DNA from: Acanthornis magna
Taxonomy: Eukaryota > Chordata > Aves > Passeriformes > Acanthizidae
NCBI GenBank assembly: GCA_036785705.1
Contig: JAWUZG010000036.1
Coordinates: 13,821,501 to 13,885,500 of the forward strand
Direction of reading: 5' to 3'
Length of the DNA: 64,000 nucleotides
Every line of letters begins with the position of its first letter. Within the stretch, counting starts at the first letter, position 1. Below are positions 26,130 to 39,313 of the stretch, piece after piece. The notes below the pieces were generated by a model that was not told where the DNA came from, did no database searches, and saw nothing but the letters and a program-made list of their open reading frames with translations. A program made the position numbers and the translations under genes.

Positions 26130-29100
26130 CTGAAAATAATTATACTCATTTGCCAGAAATGTAGAAAGTGCATCCAACCAAGTTACCACCCATCATAGTG
26201 ACACTCCGTTTGCATACTGATGAAGTTTAAAGCCAGAGACAATTGTGTTGGTATCAATAGCAGAGGGGGCTGGGAATCACCAGTGCTATACGATTAACAG
26301 CGCCATCATTTTATATTATGCAGCATTTCACTTATGCTGCATATCAAAAAACTCCTGGTGCTGACACTCACGTAGCTATTTACAAGATGGGTTTGGTTTA
26401 AGGCTCCAAACACTACAAGAGATTCTGGGGAGCAGAGAATGAAGCCTATTATATCCACCCCCCATGAAGGGCTTCTCTGCAATTACGTCGGATGCGCTGT
26501 GAATGCAGACACAGATCCGTGTGTGTGGGGCAGGGAGTCACACGCTCTGCGCACTCGCAGTGTCTCCCCTCATCTCCAGAAGGCTGCACTGCAACACGAG
26601 CGAAAAATAGCAGGCACATGCTAAGCCCTGGCACCAGTGCAGAGCAATTGATGAATGGGTTTTTTAAGTGCAGAATGAGAATGAATACAAGTAGGACCCA
26701 GGAGTATAATTCTTTATATTGAAATCAGCACTGCTTGCATGTAGTTGGTTTAATGGTAGAAATCAGCAATAAAGAATACAGACTTTGTTATTTAATCCTT
26801 ATGAACTGAAAAAGAAAATTATTTGGGAAAATTGTTTTAAAGATCAGCTTTTTTATTTTTTAAATTGAATTACTTAGGGACATTATTCAGTTTTAAACCA
26901 CCATCAGGTAAAATTACCATTATTATCATAAAGCGATTTCTGCAATTTCCTTAAATAATTTTAGTGATATATGCATAATCAGACTCTATGCTATATGTAT
27001 AATATTACACATATGCCATTTTGGCTGTTCCAGTTCTCCTTGTACTCCTTAAAATAGTCAGGGTAAAGTACTATTCTAATATGCTTTTCCATATGTGTTT
27101 ATTAGCACATTGTTAGTTAAGGTATTCCTTAAAAATAAAATAAAGTAAAGCCTGAGACAGTTACTTCATCCACTGATTTATATCGGATCTTTTCCTATTA
27201 TAATGAAGAGCCTTAGGTATAGCCACAAATATGTTGATGATTATTAAGAAAAATAATTAAATAACTAAATCTTATCAAAGAATGTTAACACAGCACATAC
27301 CTAGGTCTAGGCAGGAGATCTTGTTTACCTATAAAGGACTACTCTGTAGTACACTGCAAGCTAGAGGACACATCAATAAAAACATGTAAATCAGTTATGT
27401 TTTATAAAATCATAGTTTAGGCTACCAACTTTGTTTTGGTTCTGGTAAAACTAGTATGTAATCACCATGATGACGTAAGGACCTGAGATGATCTCTGATG
27501 TAATTCCATAGATCATTTATGTGACACCAATAATGAATCATGTCCCTGTGTTTTATATTTTGAGAGAATCCCAGCAGTTTGTTACTTTATTCTTTCAATT
27601 CTTTAAAAAATGTCTTTGAAGGAAAAATGGATGACCAAGTGATAAAAGTGTTCTTGCCCAGCAGTGTAGCAGATTGGCCTGGATCTAAGTGTACCACTAG
27701 GCAAAATTAATCCTTGCCTTATGTAAACAAAAAAGAGCAGAGGAACTATGGCCTTTGCAGTCTCACTGCTTGTGGGCCCATTTCCTTTTCTTGGTGACAC
27801 ATTTTACTGAGCAATAATGCAGTTTTTATAAAGTCCAGCTGTCATCAGAGGCCTCAGGACAGCATACGCTAATGCTGCCAGTAGTGTACATTATCTTATT
27901 AACTTGCACTGTGTGCCAGTTATAGGGACACTCCTGACATTCAGCTGAGAAGTAACAAATCAGAAGAAATATCTTGCAGTTCTTTGGCCAGCAAAAATCA
28001 ATGATGGTGATTTGAGTAAGGAAAAATCTAGGAATTGAGATGCATCCAGATCAGACCCAGATCCAGATCCCATCCTGAAAAGTAAATTCCAAGGCCAGAA
28101 GGATTAAAAAAAAATACTTGATTGGACTGAGGATATATAAAGTAAACAAAATTTTATTATGAAGAGATTGTTCTATCAGAGAAGCAAAACAAGTCCATGA
28201 GATTATTTTCAGCCCAAATTAGACAATATAACTCAACATCTAAATGAAAGCAAAAAAAGGAAAATATACCAATACTCTCAGGAAAAAAAGAAAAAGGTTA
28301 AAATTACCCCAAACGTAAAACATGACTTTACACAGTATTTCTGCAGTGATCATAATGGAGATACTCAGTACTTAGGTGGGTAATTAAACATGAGGGCAAG
28401 GCAAAGGTGGTTGGAACCAGGATTTATAAGGGAACCTTCTGAAGCATAGAGGATGGATGCACAAGTCTCATCCCCGGAGGCTTCCTTTGCGCTGCAGAAG
28501 CCTGGCTGCCAGGGGGCTTTTCCAGTCACCAGCTTATTGATAATTCCTTTGCTTACAAACAGCCACTGCAGTGTCGGCAAAAGGACAAGGTCAGCTACCA
28601 TCTGACTGGCAAGGGTGTGTTCAGTGGGAAGCAGCACCTCTGGGGGGCTCTGAGATGCACCGGTGGGACCATCTCCTGCACCATTCACTGGGCCAAACGG
28701 AGCAGAAGTTTGTAGAAGCCTTGATTCTGGCCAGTTGCTGAACAATACCTGCCTCTACCTATAAAGCAAAACTCAGAAAAATTCCTGAGTGTCAGAAGGG
28801 ATCAGTTAAAAACTGCATCATGAAATTGCTGGATGTGGCAAGAACAACTGAAGGTGGTTTAACCAGGACTTTCCCCTGTCTCTGCAAGGCGTAATCACCA
28901 ACAAGGGGGTAAACTATCAGAAAGCAGCTTTATTTCTGGCAATGAGTGGTTCTCAGACTCTTGATGTTCTTAGCGGGTTCCACTTAACTCATGCAGAGAG
29001 GGCAAACTATGAAGATGTCATACATAAATTTGAGAAATCCAGATCTCTGCACAAGTATATTTGCTTACAGAAGGCTTTTCAGCATATGGTTTATATGTTT

Positions 29101-29679
29101 TTAGATAGAGACAAAATGAATAAAGGGACAAAACAGAAGTCTTCTGAATGATTGAACCCCAAGGGATCAATCTCGCTGTTAGGCTGGAGTGGTTAACTGT
29201 GCCCCTGATTTGGCATGAGGTCCTTGAGCCAGACCGTCTGGAGAACATACAGAGGACCCAGAAATAACTTTTGACAAGACAGTCAGAATTTGCCAGGCAA
29301 ATGTATTTGGCTGCTTGTGCCTGAAGCTGAGGGGGAGCAGAGAGTGCTGTAAAGTGTGTGCACTGGGGGATCTGAAACAGCACGAAAATAGTCAAGTGCC
29401 AGGAAGAGTCACAAGGATCAAAGCTGGAATCGATAAAAACGAGAACTGATTTGAATACACTATGGCAAAATATGTAAGTCAAGACAGCGCTCAGCATTTT
29501 AAAAAGGAGCAATTCCAAAGGATAACACAGTTTCAAAAAACTTCCAAGGATTTGCATAGTGCTCGACTTAGAGCAGATGGCAACAGCACCGTTACCTCAC
29601 AGGAAACCCTCTGCAAAACATTCACCAGGATTACAGCCCAGGGTGAATGGACCATTAACTTATGCTGGACATAAAAGAA
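26130..29679. other. Non-coding or unresolved DNA
   Basis: This includes a small CpG cluster at 26484-26606 (nine CpGs in about 120 bp). It also holds two unusually long minus-strand frames with no recognised motif, 28365-28745 (126 codons) and 29018-29557 (179 codons). The sequence at 28.8-29.6 kb has the mixed composition of an old inserted element, but I could not assign it to a family. The rest is AT-rich with nothing visible. Confidence 0.5.
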
Positions 29680-29830
29680 TGCTGGCTGGGAGGTGACAAC
29701 TAGTCCAGCCTTCTGCTCAAAGCAGAACTGTGACCAGCACCACATCAGTCTGACGTGGCTTTTTCTGTTCCAGACTTGAAAACCTGCGAGGCTGGAAATT
29801 CACTAGAAACTTTGAGTAAGCCACCTCAGG
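29680..29830 (-). mobile_element. Possible diverged CR1 3' region
   Basis: The plus strand shows CTAGTCCAGCCTTCTGCTCA, then AAAGCAGA, and later CCAGACTTGAAAACCTGCGA followed by GGCTGGAAATTC. These resemble the minus-strand view of a CR1 3' untranslated segment (CTAGTCCAACCTCCTGCTCA, then CTTGAAAACCTCCAAGGATG). Spacing between the blocks is roughly as expected. Divergence is high and the tail repeat is not visible. Confidence 0.4.
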
Positions 29831-30552
29831 GCTATGATGCCTGCCCTGACAAGCTGTTCTCCAATGGCCGTTCAGTAAAAACAGAAGAGGAGTATGTGTC
29901 CACGGTGCTAGAAACTGTGATGTGAGCATGGCAAGGGAAGCACAGACAGAAAAGGTGACTAATACAGCTGAAATCTTACAGAGTAGTCTGTTTTTAAAAA
30001 AGGAATTTTTGGTCAAGGATATAAAAGATGCGTGAAGGCAAACCTTAAGAATTGAAATAATTATTGAGATCCCACTGTGAGCAAAAGTCTGTCTTACTCA
30101 CAGGTGCCTCCAAAGGTCATACTGGTGCTGTGCTGATAAATCTGACAGGTCTTATTTGGAGAATTTTAGCGTATATGCCATAGGTATCAGTAAAAACTAG
30201 AAATTAGTACCCTTACTTAGGCTAAGCCTCTTAGTCCTTACATGTAAAAGCTTTCAGAACTTTATTTCTGAGAGGTCAATGTCAGTGCAGAGTGATTGTA
30301 TAACATTCATCATGATGACCAAAATGAATGTTATTCAAAACTAAAGGGATTTCATTTTCTGTGAAGGTTTGTGATTTACTTTTTGAATGTAATAGAGGAG
30401 AGATCTGGCTATTGCAGAAGCACTTGGTAGAGAACTTGACAATAGCAGTAAAATGAAATCCAGGAGATTTCATATATTTATCAATGAGCTCAAAAAATAT
30501 CTCAAATGAGAAATGGATTCTGATTGCCATTGACATAGCTGGAAATAAAAAG
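29831..30552. other. Non-coding DNA
   Basis: AT-rich sequence between two CR1-like pieces. Frames are under 100 codons and nothing recognisable was seen. Confidence 0.6.
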
Positions 30553-30809
30553 AGGAAATTAAATTTAAAGAGGATACATCTAGATTAGATATTAGGAAGA
30601 AATTCTTTACTGTGTGGGTGAGGAGGCACTGGCACAGGTTGCCCAGAGAAGCTGCGGATGCCCCATCCCTGGAAGTGTTCAAGGCCAGCTTGGATGGGGC
30701 CCTGAGCATCCTGGTCTAGTGAAAGGTGTTCCTGCCCACGGCAGGGGGGTTGGAACCGGATATTTTTTGAGGTCCCTTCCAACCCAAACCAGTCCATGAT
30801 TCCATGATT
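30553..30809 (+). mobile_element. CR1 LINE 3' end, 5'-truncated
   Basis: The plus strand carries the usual end of avian CR1: TTAGATATTAGGAAGAAATT, then CACTGGCACAGGTTGCCCAG, a CCCATCCCTGGAAGTGTTCA block, the GGTCCCTTCCAACCCAAACC motif and a tail of two ATTCCATG-like units at about 30793-30809. It covers the C-terminal end of ORF2 plus the 3' untranslated region, about 257 bp. Such short 3' fragments are the commonest form of CR1, because reverse transcription starts at the 3' end and usually stops early. No coding capacity remains. Confidence 0.93.
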
Positions 30810-33800
30810 ATATGAAATGAGACCAGGCTCATGGTGTGACATGAAAAGTGGAATCATTGTAACTGTGTTTATGACTCTTGGTAAAGACAAGTAATGTAGA
30901 CATCACAAATGATTATTTCCAACACAAAAGGCAATACAACTAAAGATATGATGATGCATATCACAACTATTATTACCAGATGCAGAAACCTTGGCATTGT
31001 GTTGTTTGAAAAAGGCCGTATATGTTTGTTGAGCTAGACTTTCAAGCATGGAGGCCTTGTTTAGACAAGATAGTACCTGTTATCTTTCATGTGATTTGGT
31101 GGAAAACGGCCCCAAAACAGTAAACTTAAGTTTGTTTGTTGTGACTGTTTACTGCTTCTATTATAGAACATCCTGCAGAAGGGAAACATTGTCCCATATT
31201 GCCATTCTAATAAACAAAAATCTGAAAAAAAACCTAAAAACAACCCTTGAGAAACGGAATACAAAGAAAGAGTTCCTGTTGTGTGAGGCTGTCTCCTAAA
31301 AGGGGCACGAAGTACCAACAGCAGCTGAGCTGTTCTCCCTATCTCAGAAGTCAATAGTGATGGGATATAGAATAAAGTGTTTTGTCAAGGAAAGGTGTCA
31401 CACAAGCTTCAAACTCTCGAAGAAGCTGAAAACTGGAGAAGGGTTTGGACATGAGCAGAGAGCTACTACTATGTGAGAGGGAGTTATTTTAGTTAATACA
31501 TGGGCTGTAGGAATTTGAAACATTGTGTCAGAATAATTGTTCACTATTATCAATTTCATCTTTCATTGGAAGGGGCAGATAGGGAGGATTGAATCTTGAA
31601 AGGCTCCAATAACACCTGGCTGAGACAGAGACATTAGTGTTTCACAGACTTGATATGCTAGGACTTAGACTGGCACCGGTTGGGCTTGGTCAGGCTTTTG
31701 ATGCTGAGCAATTAATGGATATCTAAATACTGCAGAGATAAAAGCTGACTTTCCTGGAAGACCTGATACTTCTGACAAAGGTCTAACATGGTATTATCTC
31801 CCTGGAGGTTAAAATCAGCACCAAGGACCAGTGCCAGACAGTGTATTTAGAGGGCCCTGTTAATACCAAGTCCACACGTCTGTCCAAAAGCACACACTAG
31901 CTCTGGCCTCACAGCTAATCAAAGAGATGATGTTTTTGTAATGACCTGTTTTTTCCCATGCAGAAATAGGAGTGCAACCCTGGGAATATGAAACTTAAGT
32001 ATAATTTAATTGGAAATACAAACAAATAGCAATTACTTGACTAAATAGATTTCAGAGAATAAAATCATCAAAGAAAGCTTACACCAGCAAAAAGCAGTGT
32101 GTTGGCTTGCTTTTGGAGGGGTAAAATATTAGAATTTCCCAATCTAATGAAAATATACATGAGCTATAGTAGAATTTATTCTTATTACTAAATGGCGTAA
32201 AATTTGTACCAATGTTGCAAGTTACTAATTCCAAGAAATGGTGGGAAAAGGCTTGATGGATGAAGGTGACTTTATGAGGGAGGTACCTTTAGGTGGGATT
32301 GCAGGGGTGGGGTTCCTTTTGTCTTTCCACCTCAGTAATACGCATGTGTGTGGGGTGTCGTAGTAATGAACATATTATGTATCAGTGTATTTCAGTTTTT
32401 ATTATTCCAATTCTGGATAAGTGAATCATTGCATAATTGAAAAGCCAAAACCTTCAGACCATTGCTCTTTTAGACATACATTTTTCCGTATGCATGGAAT
32501 GAGTAGTTTACCAAAGAAATCAGGAGCCATTGGACGGAAAATTCTCAAGACACTAGAAAATATACTGTGTCTAGACTCAATCCAAATTTTTCACATAAGG
32601 CTTCTGCATGCAGATGAGCCCCTCACCTGAAAAATATTCACTCATATAGGGAACACAGTGAGAAAACATATTTTAAATGCATGCATCCAAGGCTATGTCA
32701 GCCCAATTTACTTCAAGGAGTCTCCAGACAAGGACACACACAGAAATACACACAAAATGTCCACCTGCGCAAAACTCATTCACCCTAAAAAACTTGACAA
32801 TTTGTTTCAAATTTTTACAAACATTTTTCAAACATTAATCTACTGTCCAACGTCTCCAGACACTCAACAGCCAGAGAAACGGGGACCCATCGGAAAACTG
32901 GAAATGCATGAGGAGTAGGGGTGTCACCACTGGTCCCATCAGGGACTGTAGGTGCACACACACACATTCTTCCCATGCCCCTGGTGTGGCTGAGTGCCCA
33001 GGGAGGAATTTGAACAGATGCAAATCGATATCACTGCCAGGCACCAATATATCTTGTGGCAGTCCTTATCCTGGGTGAGACATAAATAACTGGCTGATTC
33101 TACCCTGACAGATCATCCCACTCTCAAATGCTGGAGAGTGTCTTAACAAACCTTCTCCCATACCTTTAAGCTCCTGGTCTCATTTCACAGCTGGAACTTT
33201 GGCTCTTTTCCTGTAAGGAGCAAGCAACTAAGAGCAGGGACCCTGACAGTCCACATTATCAAAAGGTACAAAAGGCAGTCCAGCCAGGACTTGAGTCTTG
33301 CACAGAAGCAGCTCCTAAACACAAAAAACTCATGTGAACACCTGCTCCAGAAGATACACCATTCAGTTGCTCTGCTAGACCCCCTTAGCACTGCTCCCTT
33401 GCCCAACTTTAGTGGTCAATCAGATTTATGGGTCAAATCAAAGCACTGTTTGTTCTGCCTGCCTCCTCCTCTATGCCCACTGAGAAGTGTTTTCTTCACG
33501 GTTACCTATTTAGAGCAGAACCTAGAAATGCAAAGGGATGCATCAGCACTTTGGCAACAAACAGCAGCTCTTTGTGCAGTCTCAGCACACTGGCATGTGT
33601 GGAGAACCTGAAAAACATTCCTTCCTGAAAGTCTGACTTGGAATATATGCTTTGCAGTATCTCTGAGATGTAATATGGGAAAAATACATATTAAAAAGTG
33701 ATGTGGAAGGATTTCTTCACCTTGATTCAGTCCAAAAATCATCCAAATTAACGCTTAAAGGAGTTAGGAAGGCTGATTGAATATAATAGCCTGAGAGCCA

Positions 33801-36800
33801 CTTCCATGTGGTGGAGACTATTGATTGGGCATTAGCATGGTAATGCACACGCCAAAAACCTGAAACATTGCTGATAGCACTAGACAAGTCTCTTGCTGTG
33901 TGTTTTGGCTTAGCACAGAATGCGCCATATGGTCTGGACACAAACCTCGCATATCTCAAAAAAACCCAAAAGGTCAGGTGATAACATTTCCACGTAGACA
34001 TAGCTGCCACCTTTGCTGTGAAAAAAATCCTAAACGTGACCCTACCAATAAGGTATTTCTGATAAAAATGTCTCCAAGAAAGCAAAGGATCTCTGGACCT
34101 TGCAAACTCTACACTCACAGCTCTACTATCCTCTCAAAATCCTCACCTCACTCTGGTTAGCAGTTTAAGTAAAATTTTGGGAAGAGAAAAAAGTAGTAAC
34201 TTTTTTCTGAGTACACCATAAAAAAGACCCTGTGTGGAATTGGAAAATCTTTGTGACTTGGAGTATCAGGAAAATCAGACAAAATTGCAATTCCTTTTTT
34301 TTTCATCGGTGCTCAGCAGAAACGCCCTGGAGCAAAGTAAAGCCTCCAGTAATTGCCTTATATAGAAACAGCAGGGCACTGCACAGTCACAGGGAGACAG
34401 GGCTACAGGAGGGGCCTTTATTCAGACCAGGTGTGACTATGTCATGCTGAGTTGTTGAGACCATGTCAAAAGAACCCTTTCTCCATCCTTTTTCTGCACC
34501 CTGTTCATATAAGGTCAGGCTCTTTTAAGCCCCTTGCTTTACATCCTGATACAGAAATGCTGACAACTTATTTTAAACTAGTTTACTGTGCCCAAATCTG
34601 TTCCTTCGGGTTGCTGAGCTCTCTATTTTTTATAGTGTTTTCCTTTTTTTTTTTCTTTTGTTTTAATACAGTTCTGGCATATAAGTAGTTTGTATAAAAG
34701 CACTGTAAGGTTTTACATTCCTTATCCTGTGCTGTCACTTCTAATGTTGTGGCTGGTAGATACATTTGGTAGTATACATTTGATCTGCTTTATTCATGTT
34801 TAATGTTATTGGTCTTTTGGTTACAAATTGAGATATTTCTGGATATTGTTTTCCTCAAAATAAAAGAATAAGAAGATTGATAGCTCCATCGTGGCCCCTT
34901 ACCTCAGGCCACCCTGTGCCAGTTCACTGGGGAGCGTTTGTGGCTCCAGTAGCCTAGCATAAAGCCAGATACTGATGGTGGATGACAGGCAGGTAAGGAA
35001 ACAGGAAGGAACCACTACTGAGGGCAGGCCAAGCCCAAATCTGGATGAGAGAGAAGAGGAAACAGTGGAAGACCAAAACCTCAGCTGTCTCACAGGAGCT
35101 GGGCATGCACAGAGCCAAGGTCAACAGCAGAGGGGAAATTTCACCTCCAGACCCCTCCCTGTACCTTGCCAGCTGACCAGAGGACAGGTTCTTCACAGTC
35201 TCAGCATGACCTTCGGCAAGTACCAGTTAGGGCAAAGGAGAGGATGGAGGCAAGACTCCAAGGAGAAAAATGGGTATTTAAGGGGAGTCTCTTCCACCAG
35301 CACCAGGGACAGAATGACAAGAAATAACTGTTTACTTTAAATTTAAAAGAGCAGCAGGTAGTTCAGCAGAGACAGGGTCAAGATCGCTGTCTTTTCAGAG
35401 GAGACAGGGAGAGGAAAACACCACTTGCTGTGGTGGAGGAAGATTAGGCAGTGGATGCACACGAAGTGCCTCTGTGAGGTACTACTTTGAGTGTACAAAA
35501 CATGCCAGAAGAAACCTCAGTGGCATCTCTGACATCCGCACCAAGGATTTTTGTCATCCCTTCCCAATTTTAGAGATGGTAAACCATCACATTCCTTTAA
35601 TTATTTTTAGTGTGGAGACTCTTTCATCCTTTTTTTTTTTTTAAATTTGTTATCTTGGTTTCTCTGGAGTGCCTCTCCACCAACTAGTTGCTCATAGTAG
35701 CTAATCCCAATTGAAGTAAAATTTTCTCAATATTAAAGAAATACAAAACATTAATAAACCAGCCCAAACTCTGAAACCTAAAACCAAGTCTCAAATTTTA
35801 ACATAAAATTGTAAATACATTTAACATAGCTGATAAGGTGACATAGAGCTGGTCAATATGACCAGTACTGTAGAATTCACATCAGTTTTAAATCACAGAG
35901 GATCATAGATTACCAGAGATCAACAATTGCAACGAAATCTTTCTACTGCTATTTTGAAATTATGTCCATTAGTGGGCCAGAGCAGCTAGACAAACTTTAA
36001 AGAACAAGAAATCTGTCAAAGTATGCATATATATTTACATTTGCAGATACAGTCTGTAAGATTGTGTTGAATGTAATTATTTTTCTCTCAACAGCATATA
36101 TAGATATACACTTCCTACATACATTTGTGAAACTGTCTTTGAAATGTATTCATTGAAGTTAATTATACAGGCCTAATACTTCTCTTCATTTAATGCTGTA
36201 AAATTAATGGCCCTTCATTTTTATCTCCAATGCAAATGATCATGTCAGTTCCAACTGCACGCAGCTCTTTCTCTCATATGCTGAATATGATTAGTTTTCC
36301 TTTAGCAGAATCAGAGCACGTGATTCTCCAAGGTTAGGCAAGAGCAATGTCTCCTGGTGTTACTTCAGAGTTTGTTATGCTGTAGTATTCTTAACAAACA
36401 GGATTTCAGAAATGCACACTGCAAAAATGTTAGACAAATGAGCTCCAGAGGCTGTGAACTTTGGTGAGCATGGACAAAAACAACAATGGCAACTCATAAA
36501 TCTTCAGAATCTTCACATGAGATTAGCTAGACATTGCAGAAAACACTTGTAGAAACAAAAGGAATACAGCTACTTCTGAAAGAATAGGCTTTGTCATTTG
36601 GAAATACTTCCATACAGCTCCAAGTAAAGTGAACATCTTGAATGATTATAATGGGAGCCAGGTAAAGCCTGCAACAGCCTCTTCTTTTAACCAATTTTCT
36701 ATATTTGCATAAGAGAGAGACTTTCTCAAAAACCAGACAGGTATCACCTAATTTTCTAGAAATTAGACATCTAAGCTCAAAGCCCAGACATATGTATGCT

Positions 36801-38989
36801 TACAGCATATATTAATTTTTCTCCATTTTGATTGTCAATCAACTGCTTGTGCGTGATAGTGACAGAGCACACATCTACCATTCAAGAACGAAAAACAGAC
36901 ATAATTTTAAACGTGTTTCTAGCTTTCAGATAGTCTGCTTGCAAACATGGCAGACAAATGCTGCAGTCATAAAAGTAATCTGTGATTGAATGATTTTAAG
37001 ATATATTCTCTGTAGAAATGAACTCAGAGTATTTTGTATAAGTAATGGCAATCACAAAATTTATTCTTTCCTTCTTCAAGCAAGATAAGGGAACTTGGGA
37101 CTACCATTTAAAACATAATAAAATTAGAGAAAAAAATTCTAAATTGCATCTTGCAGGTATCACTTAATTTTTTACTTCTATATCAAGGCAGGATGTCAAA
37201 CACAGGTAGTTTGGGAACAGGGTATGTCTATCTGCCAGTGGTGAAGCAGTGTTTTGTGTCTGAAGCATTTGCAAGGGAGTTTGGCTTTCTTTGCTTCCTC
37301 TCTGGCATGCCTGAAGTGTCGTGCTGCTATTGAGGCCAGACCTAAGCTGGCATCAATGACTGCACACACACGTGAAGCATTAAAAATCCTGATTAAAAGT
37401 TGCCATCGCAGCTCCACAGATATACTTCTTGTGGAAGGCATCTATCTGTAGATGACAGATGCATTGTCAAGCATAAACATCAACTTTTGCATTCCTGGCT
37501 CTATACATGCCAAAATCCTTTATCTGCTTTTTTAGTTTTCTATTGCAATTTCTGATGTATTAGGTCCAGACTTCTAGAAATGGAGATAGGTCACTTTAAC
37601 CAGCTTTTGTTTGGATGAATGACACAATTCTTCTCCTTTCTGCTTCTTACATGTGTTTTGAAATACATGTATGTATACAAGGCAACCCTGCTAGTAATAT
37701 GCTCTTAGAGCATAAATGTAATACAGTAAATACCTGAGCAGAAGCAGCAGACAGTTCATGGTATTTGTTAGGAGTGAAAAAGCCTGGTAAATCAGCAGCC
37801 CACCAGAACTGAGAGGCACTCTACGGCTGAATACCTAATTAGTATGGGGGCTTAATTCTTACAAAAAAGCAAGTCTTTGGATCTCACACCTCTGTGCTTT
37901 TCGGAAGATAAGATTCAGGTCTGTCCTTCCTAAAGCCCTTTGCAATGCCACACCATTGGCAAGAAACATGTATTTTTGTAATGTAGCCAAGTTTTGTACT
38001 AACCACCTCTGCCTTGGGGTCTGTGTGGTGCGTTCTCAGAGGGCTGAGCTTCATTTCTTGTTGCAGATTTATAAAAGTGGAAAAGCTACAAGCTGAACCA
38101 AAACTGTTAAGAGCAGCTGATTTCATATAAGCCACATGCAGCTGAGAATTCCCCTGGTTTTTGTAGGGAATTGCAGATTTTCCCTTGTCACCTGGAAAGG
38201 CTGCAGGCCACCAGTGAATCTGAGAACAACTTTGCTTGGTGCGTGCTGTGTGTACCAAAAGCTCTCCAGGGAGCAGGAGAATGGTGGTGGAAGTGCTGCT
38301 GTGTGTGCACTATGCTACTTGTTAGGCAGGACCTGGGAATGTAACAGGTGCTGTCCCAGGGCTCCCTTCCTAACTGAAAAGAAGATCTTACCAAAGGTGT
38401 GATCCTAGGAATGGCATAAACATCCTGTAGGGATGGCGTCAGGTCTAAAGTTCCAGGTCACAGATGTGATTAGGATGCAGTGGGAATCACTTCTGCATCT
38501 CTTGGTAGAGCCTGGAGAAAGGATGTCCAAATAAAAAAAGAAAAAAAAAAGGAGGAAAAAAGGTAGTGACAATAGAAAAGGGAAAAAAAGCAATGAACCC
38601 TTTCCAGCTTACTTTTAAAATCTGTTGGGACCTGACATTTTGTATTAACATTAGACAAACACATCTCTGTGATGCCTTTGTCCTTCATGTTCCCCACAGA
38701 ACAGTCTCTAGTAAATTGTTAGGATTCAGCTCCCAGGTGATCCTATTCTTATCTCTATTCTTATTTGGCTATGGTGGTGGTTGTATGGAAAAAAACCAAG
38801 ATTTTGAATCACTTGTGACTGACTCAGTCCTTTTGCAGTTTGTCTGCTGCTTGACTATTGCTGCAATGTCTACTAGCAACAAACAGGAATTCCAACGGGC
38901 TAAGAAATGTTTCAGCAGTAATAACGCTGAGGAGCTACGCAGAGTAAACCTCTGCACAGCAGCTTGCAGCATTGCTGAAAAGAGAAAAA
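30810..38989. other. Non-coding DNA, no recognised gene
   Basis: AT-rich throughout. Frames reach 133 codons (33717-34118, minus), 124 codons (37884-38258, minus) and 121 codons (34975-35340, plus, in purine-rich DNA), none with a motif I know. Homopolymer runs lie at 35630-35642 (T13) and 38525-38550 (A-rich). One ancient repeat remnant near 36.15 kb is listed separately. Confidence 0.55.
36152..36218. repeat. Possible ancient palindromic amniote repeat remnant
   Basis: The words CATTGAAGTTAATTA and GGCCTAATACTTCTCTTCAT, followed by a GTAAAATTAATGGCC-like end, resemble old MITE-like repeats of birds and reptiles. Their consensus, as I remember it, contains GGCCTGATTCTCCTCTCATT and CCATTGAAGTCAATGG. 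Matching is by memory and divergence is high. Confidence 0.35.
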
Positions 38990-39313
38990 GGAAGGGAAGG
39001 GAAGGGAAGGGAAGGGAAGGGAAGGGAAGGGAAGGGAAGGGAAGGGAAGGGAAGGGAAGGGAAGGGAAGGGAAGGGAAGGGAAGGGAAGGGAAGGGAAGG
39101 GAAGGGAAGGGAAGGGAAGGGAAGGGAAGGGAAGGGAAGGGAAGGGAAGGGAAGGGAAGGGAAGGGAAGGGAAGGGAAGGGAAGGGAAGGGAAGGGAAGG
39201 GAAGGGAAGGGAAGGGAAGGGAAGGGAAGGGAAGGGAAGGGAAGGGAAGGGAAGGGAAGGGAAGGGAAGGGAAGGGAAGGGAAGGGAAGGGAAGGGAAGG
39301 GAAGGGAAGGGAA
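38990..39313. repeat. (AAGGG)n microsatellite, about 65 units
   Basis: An uninterrupted pentanucleotide array about 324 bp long, with unit GGAAG/AAGGG on the plus strand and CCCTT on the minus strand. No interruption is visible. It is bordered by A/G-rich sequence on the left (38971-38989) and unique sequence on the right. All reading frames through it are open, because the unit has no stop codon in any frame. This creates false reading frames of up to 285 codons with Gly-Arg-Glu-Gly-Lys repeats on the plus strand and Pro-Ser-Leu-Pro-Phe repeats on the minus strand. Confidence 0.98.

Noticed and set aside
34975..35340. 121-codon plus-strand frame in purine-rich DNA
   Set aside because: Its composition is driven by A/G richness, which removes most stops. 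No motif or splice context was found.
38990..39313. Possible CRISPR-like array
   Set aside because: It is a pure tandem pentanucleotide with no spacers, in a bird-like genome.
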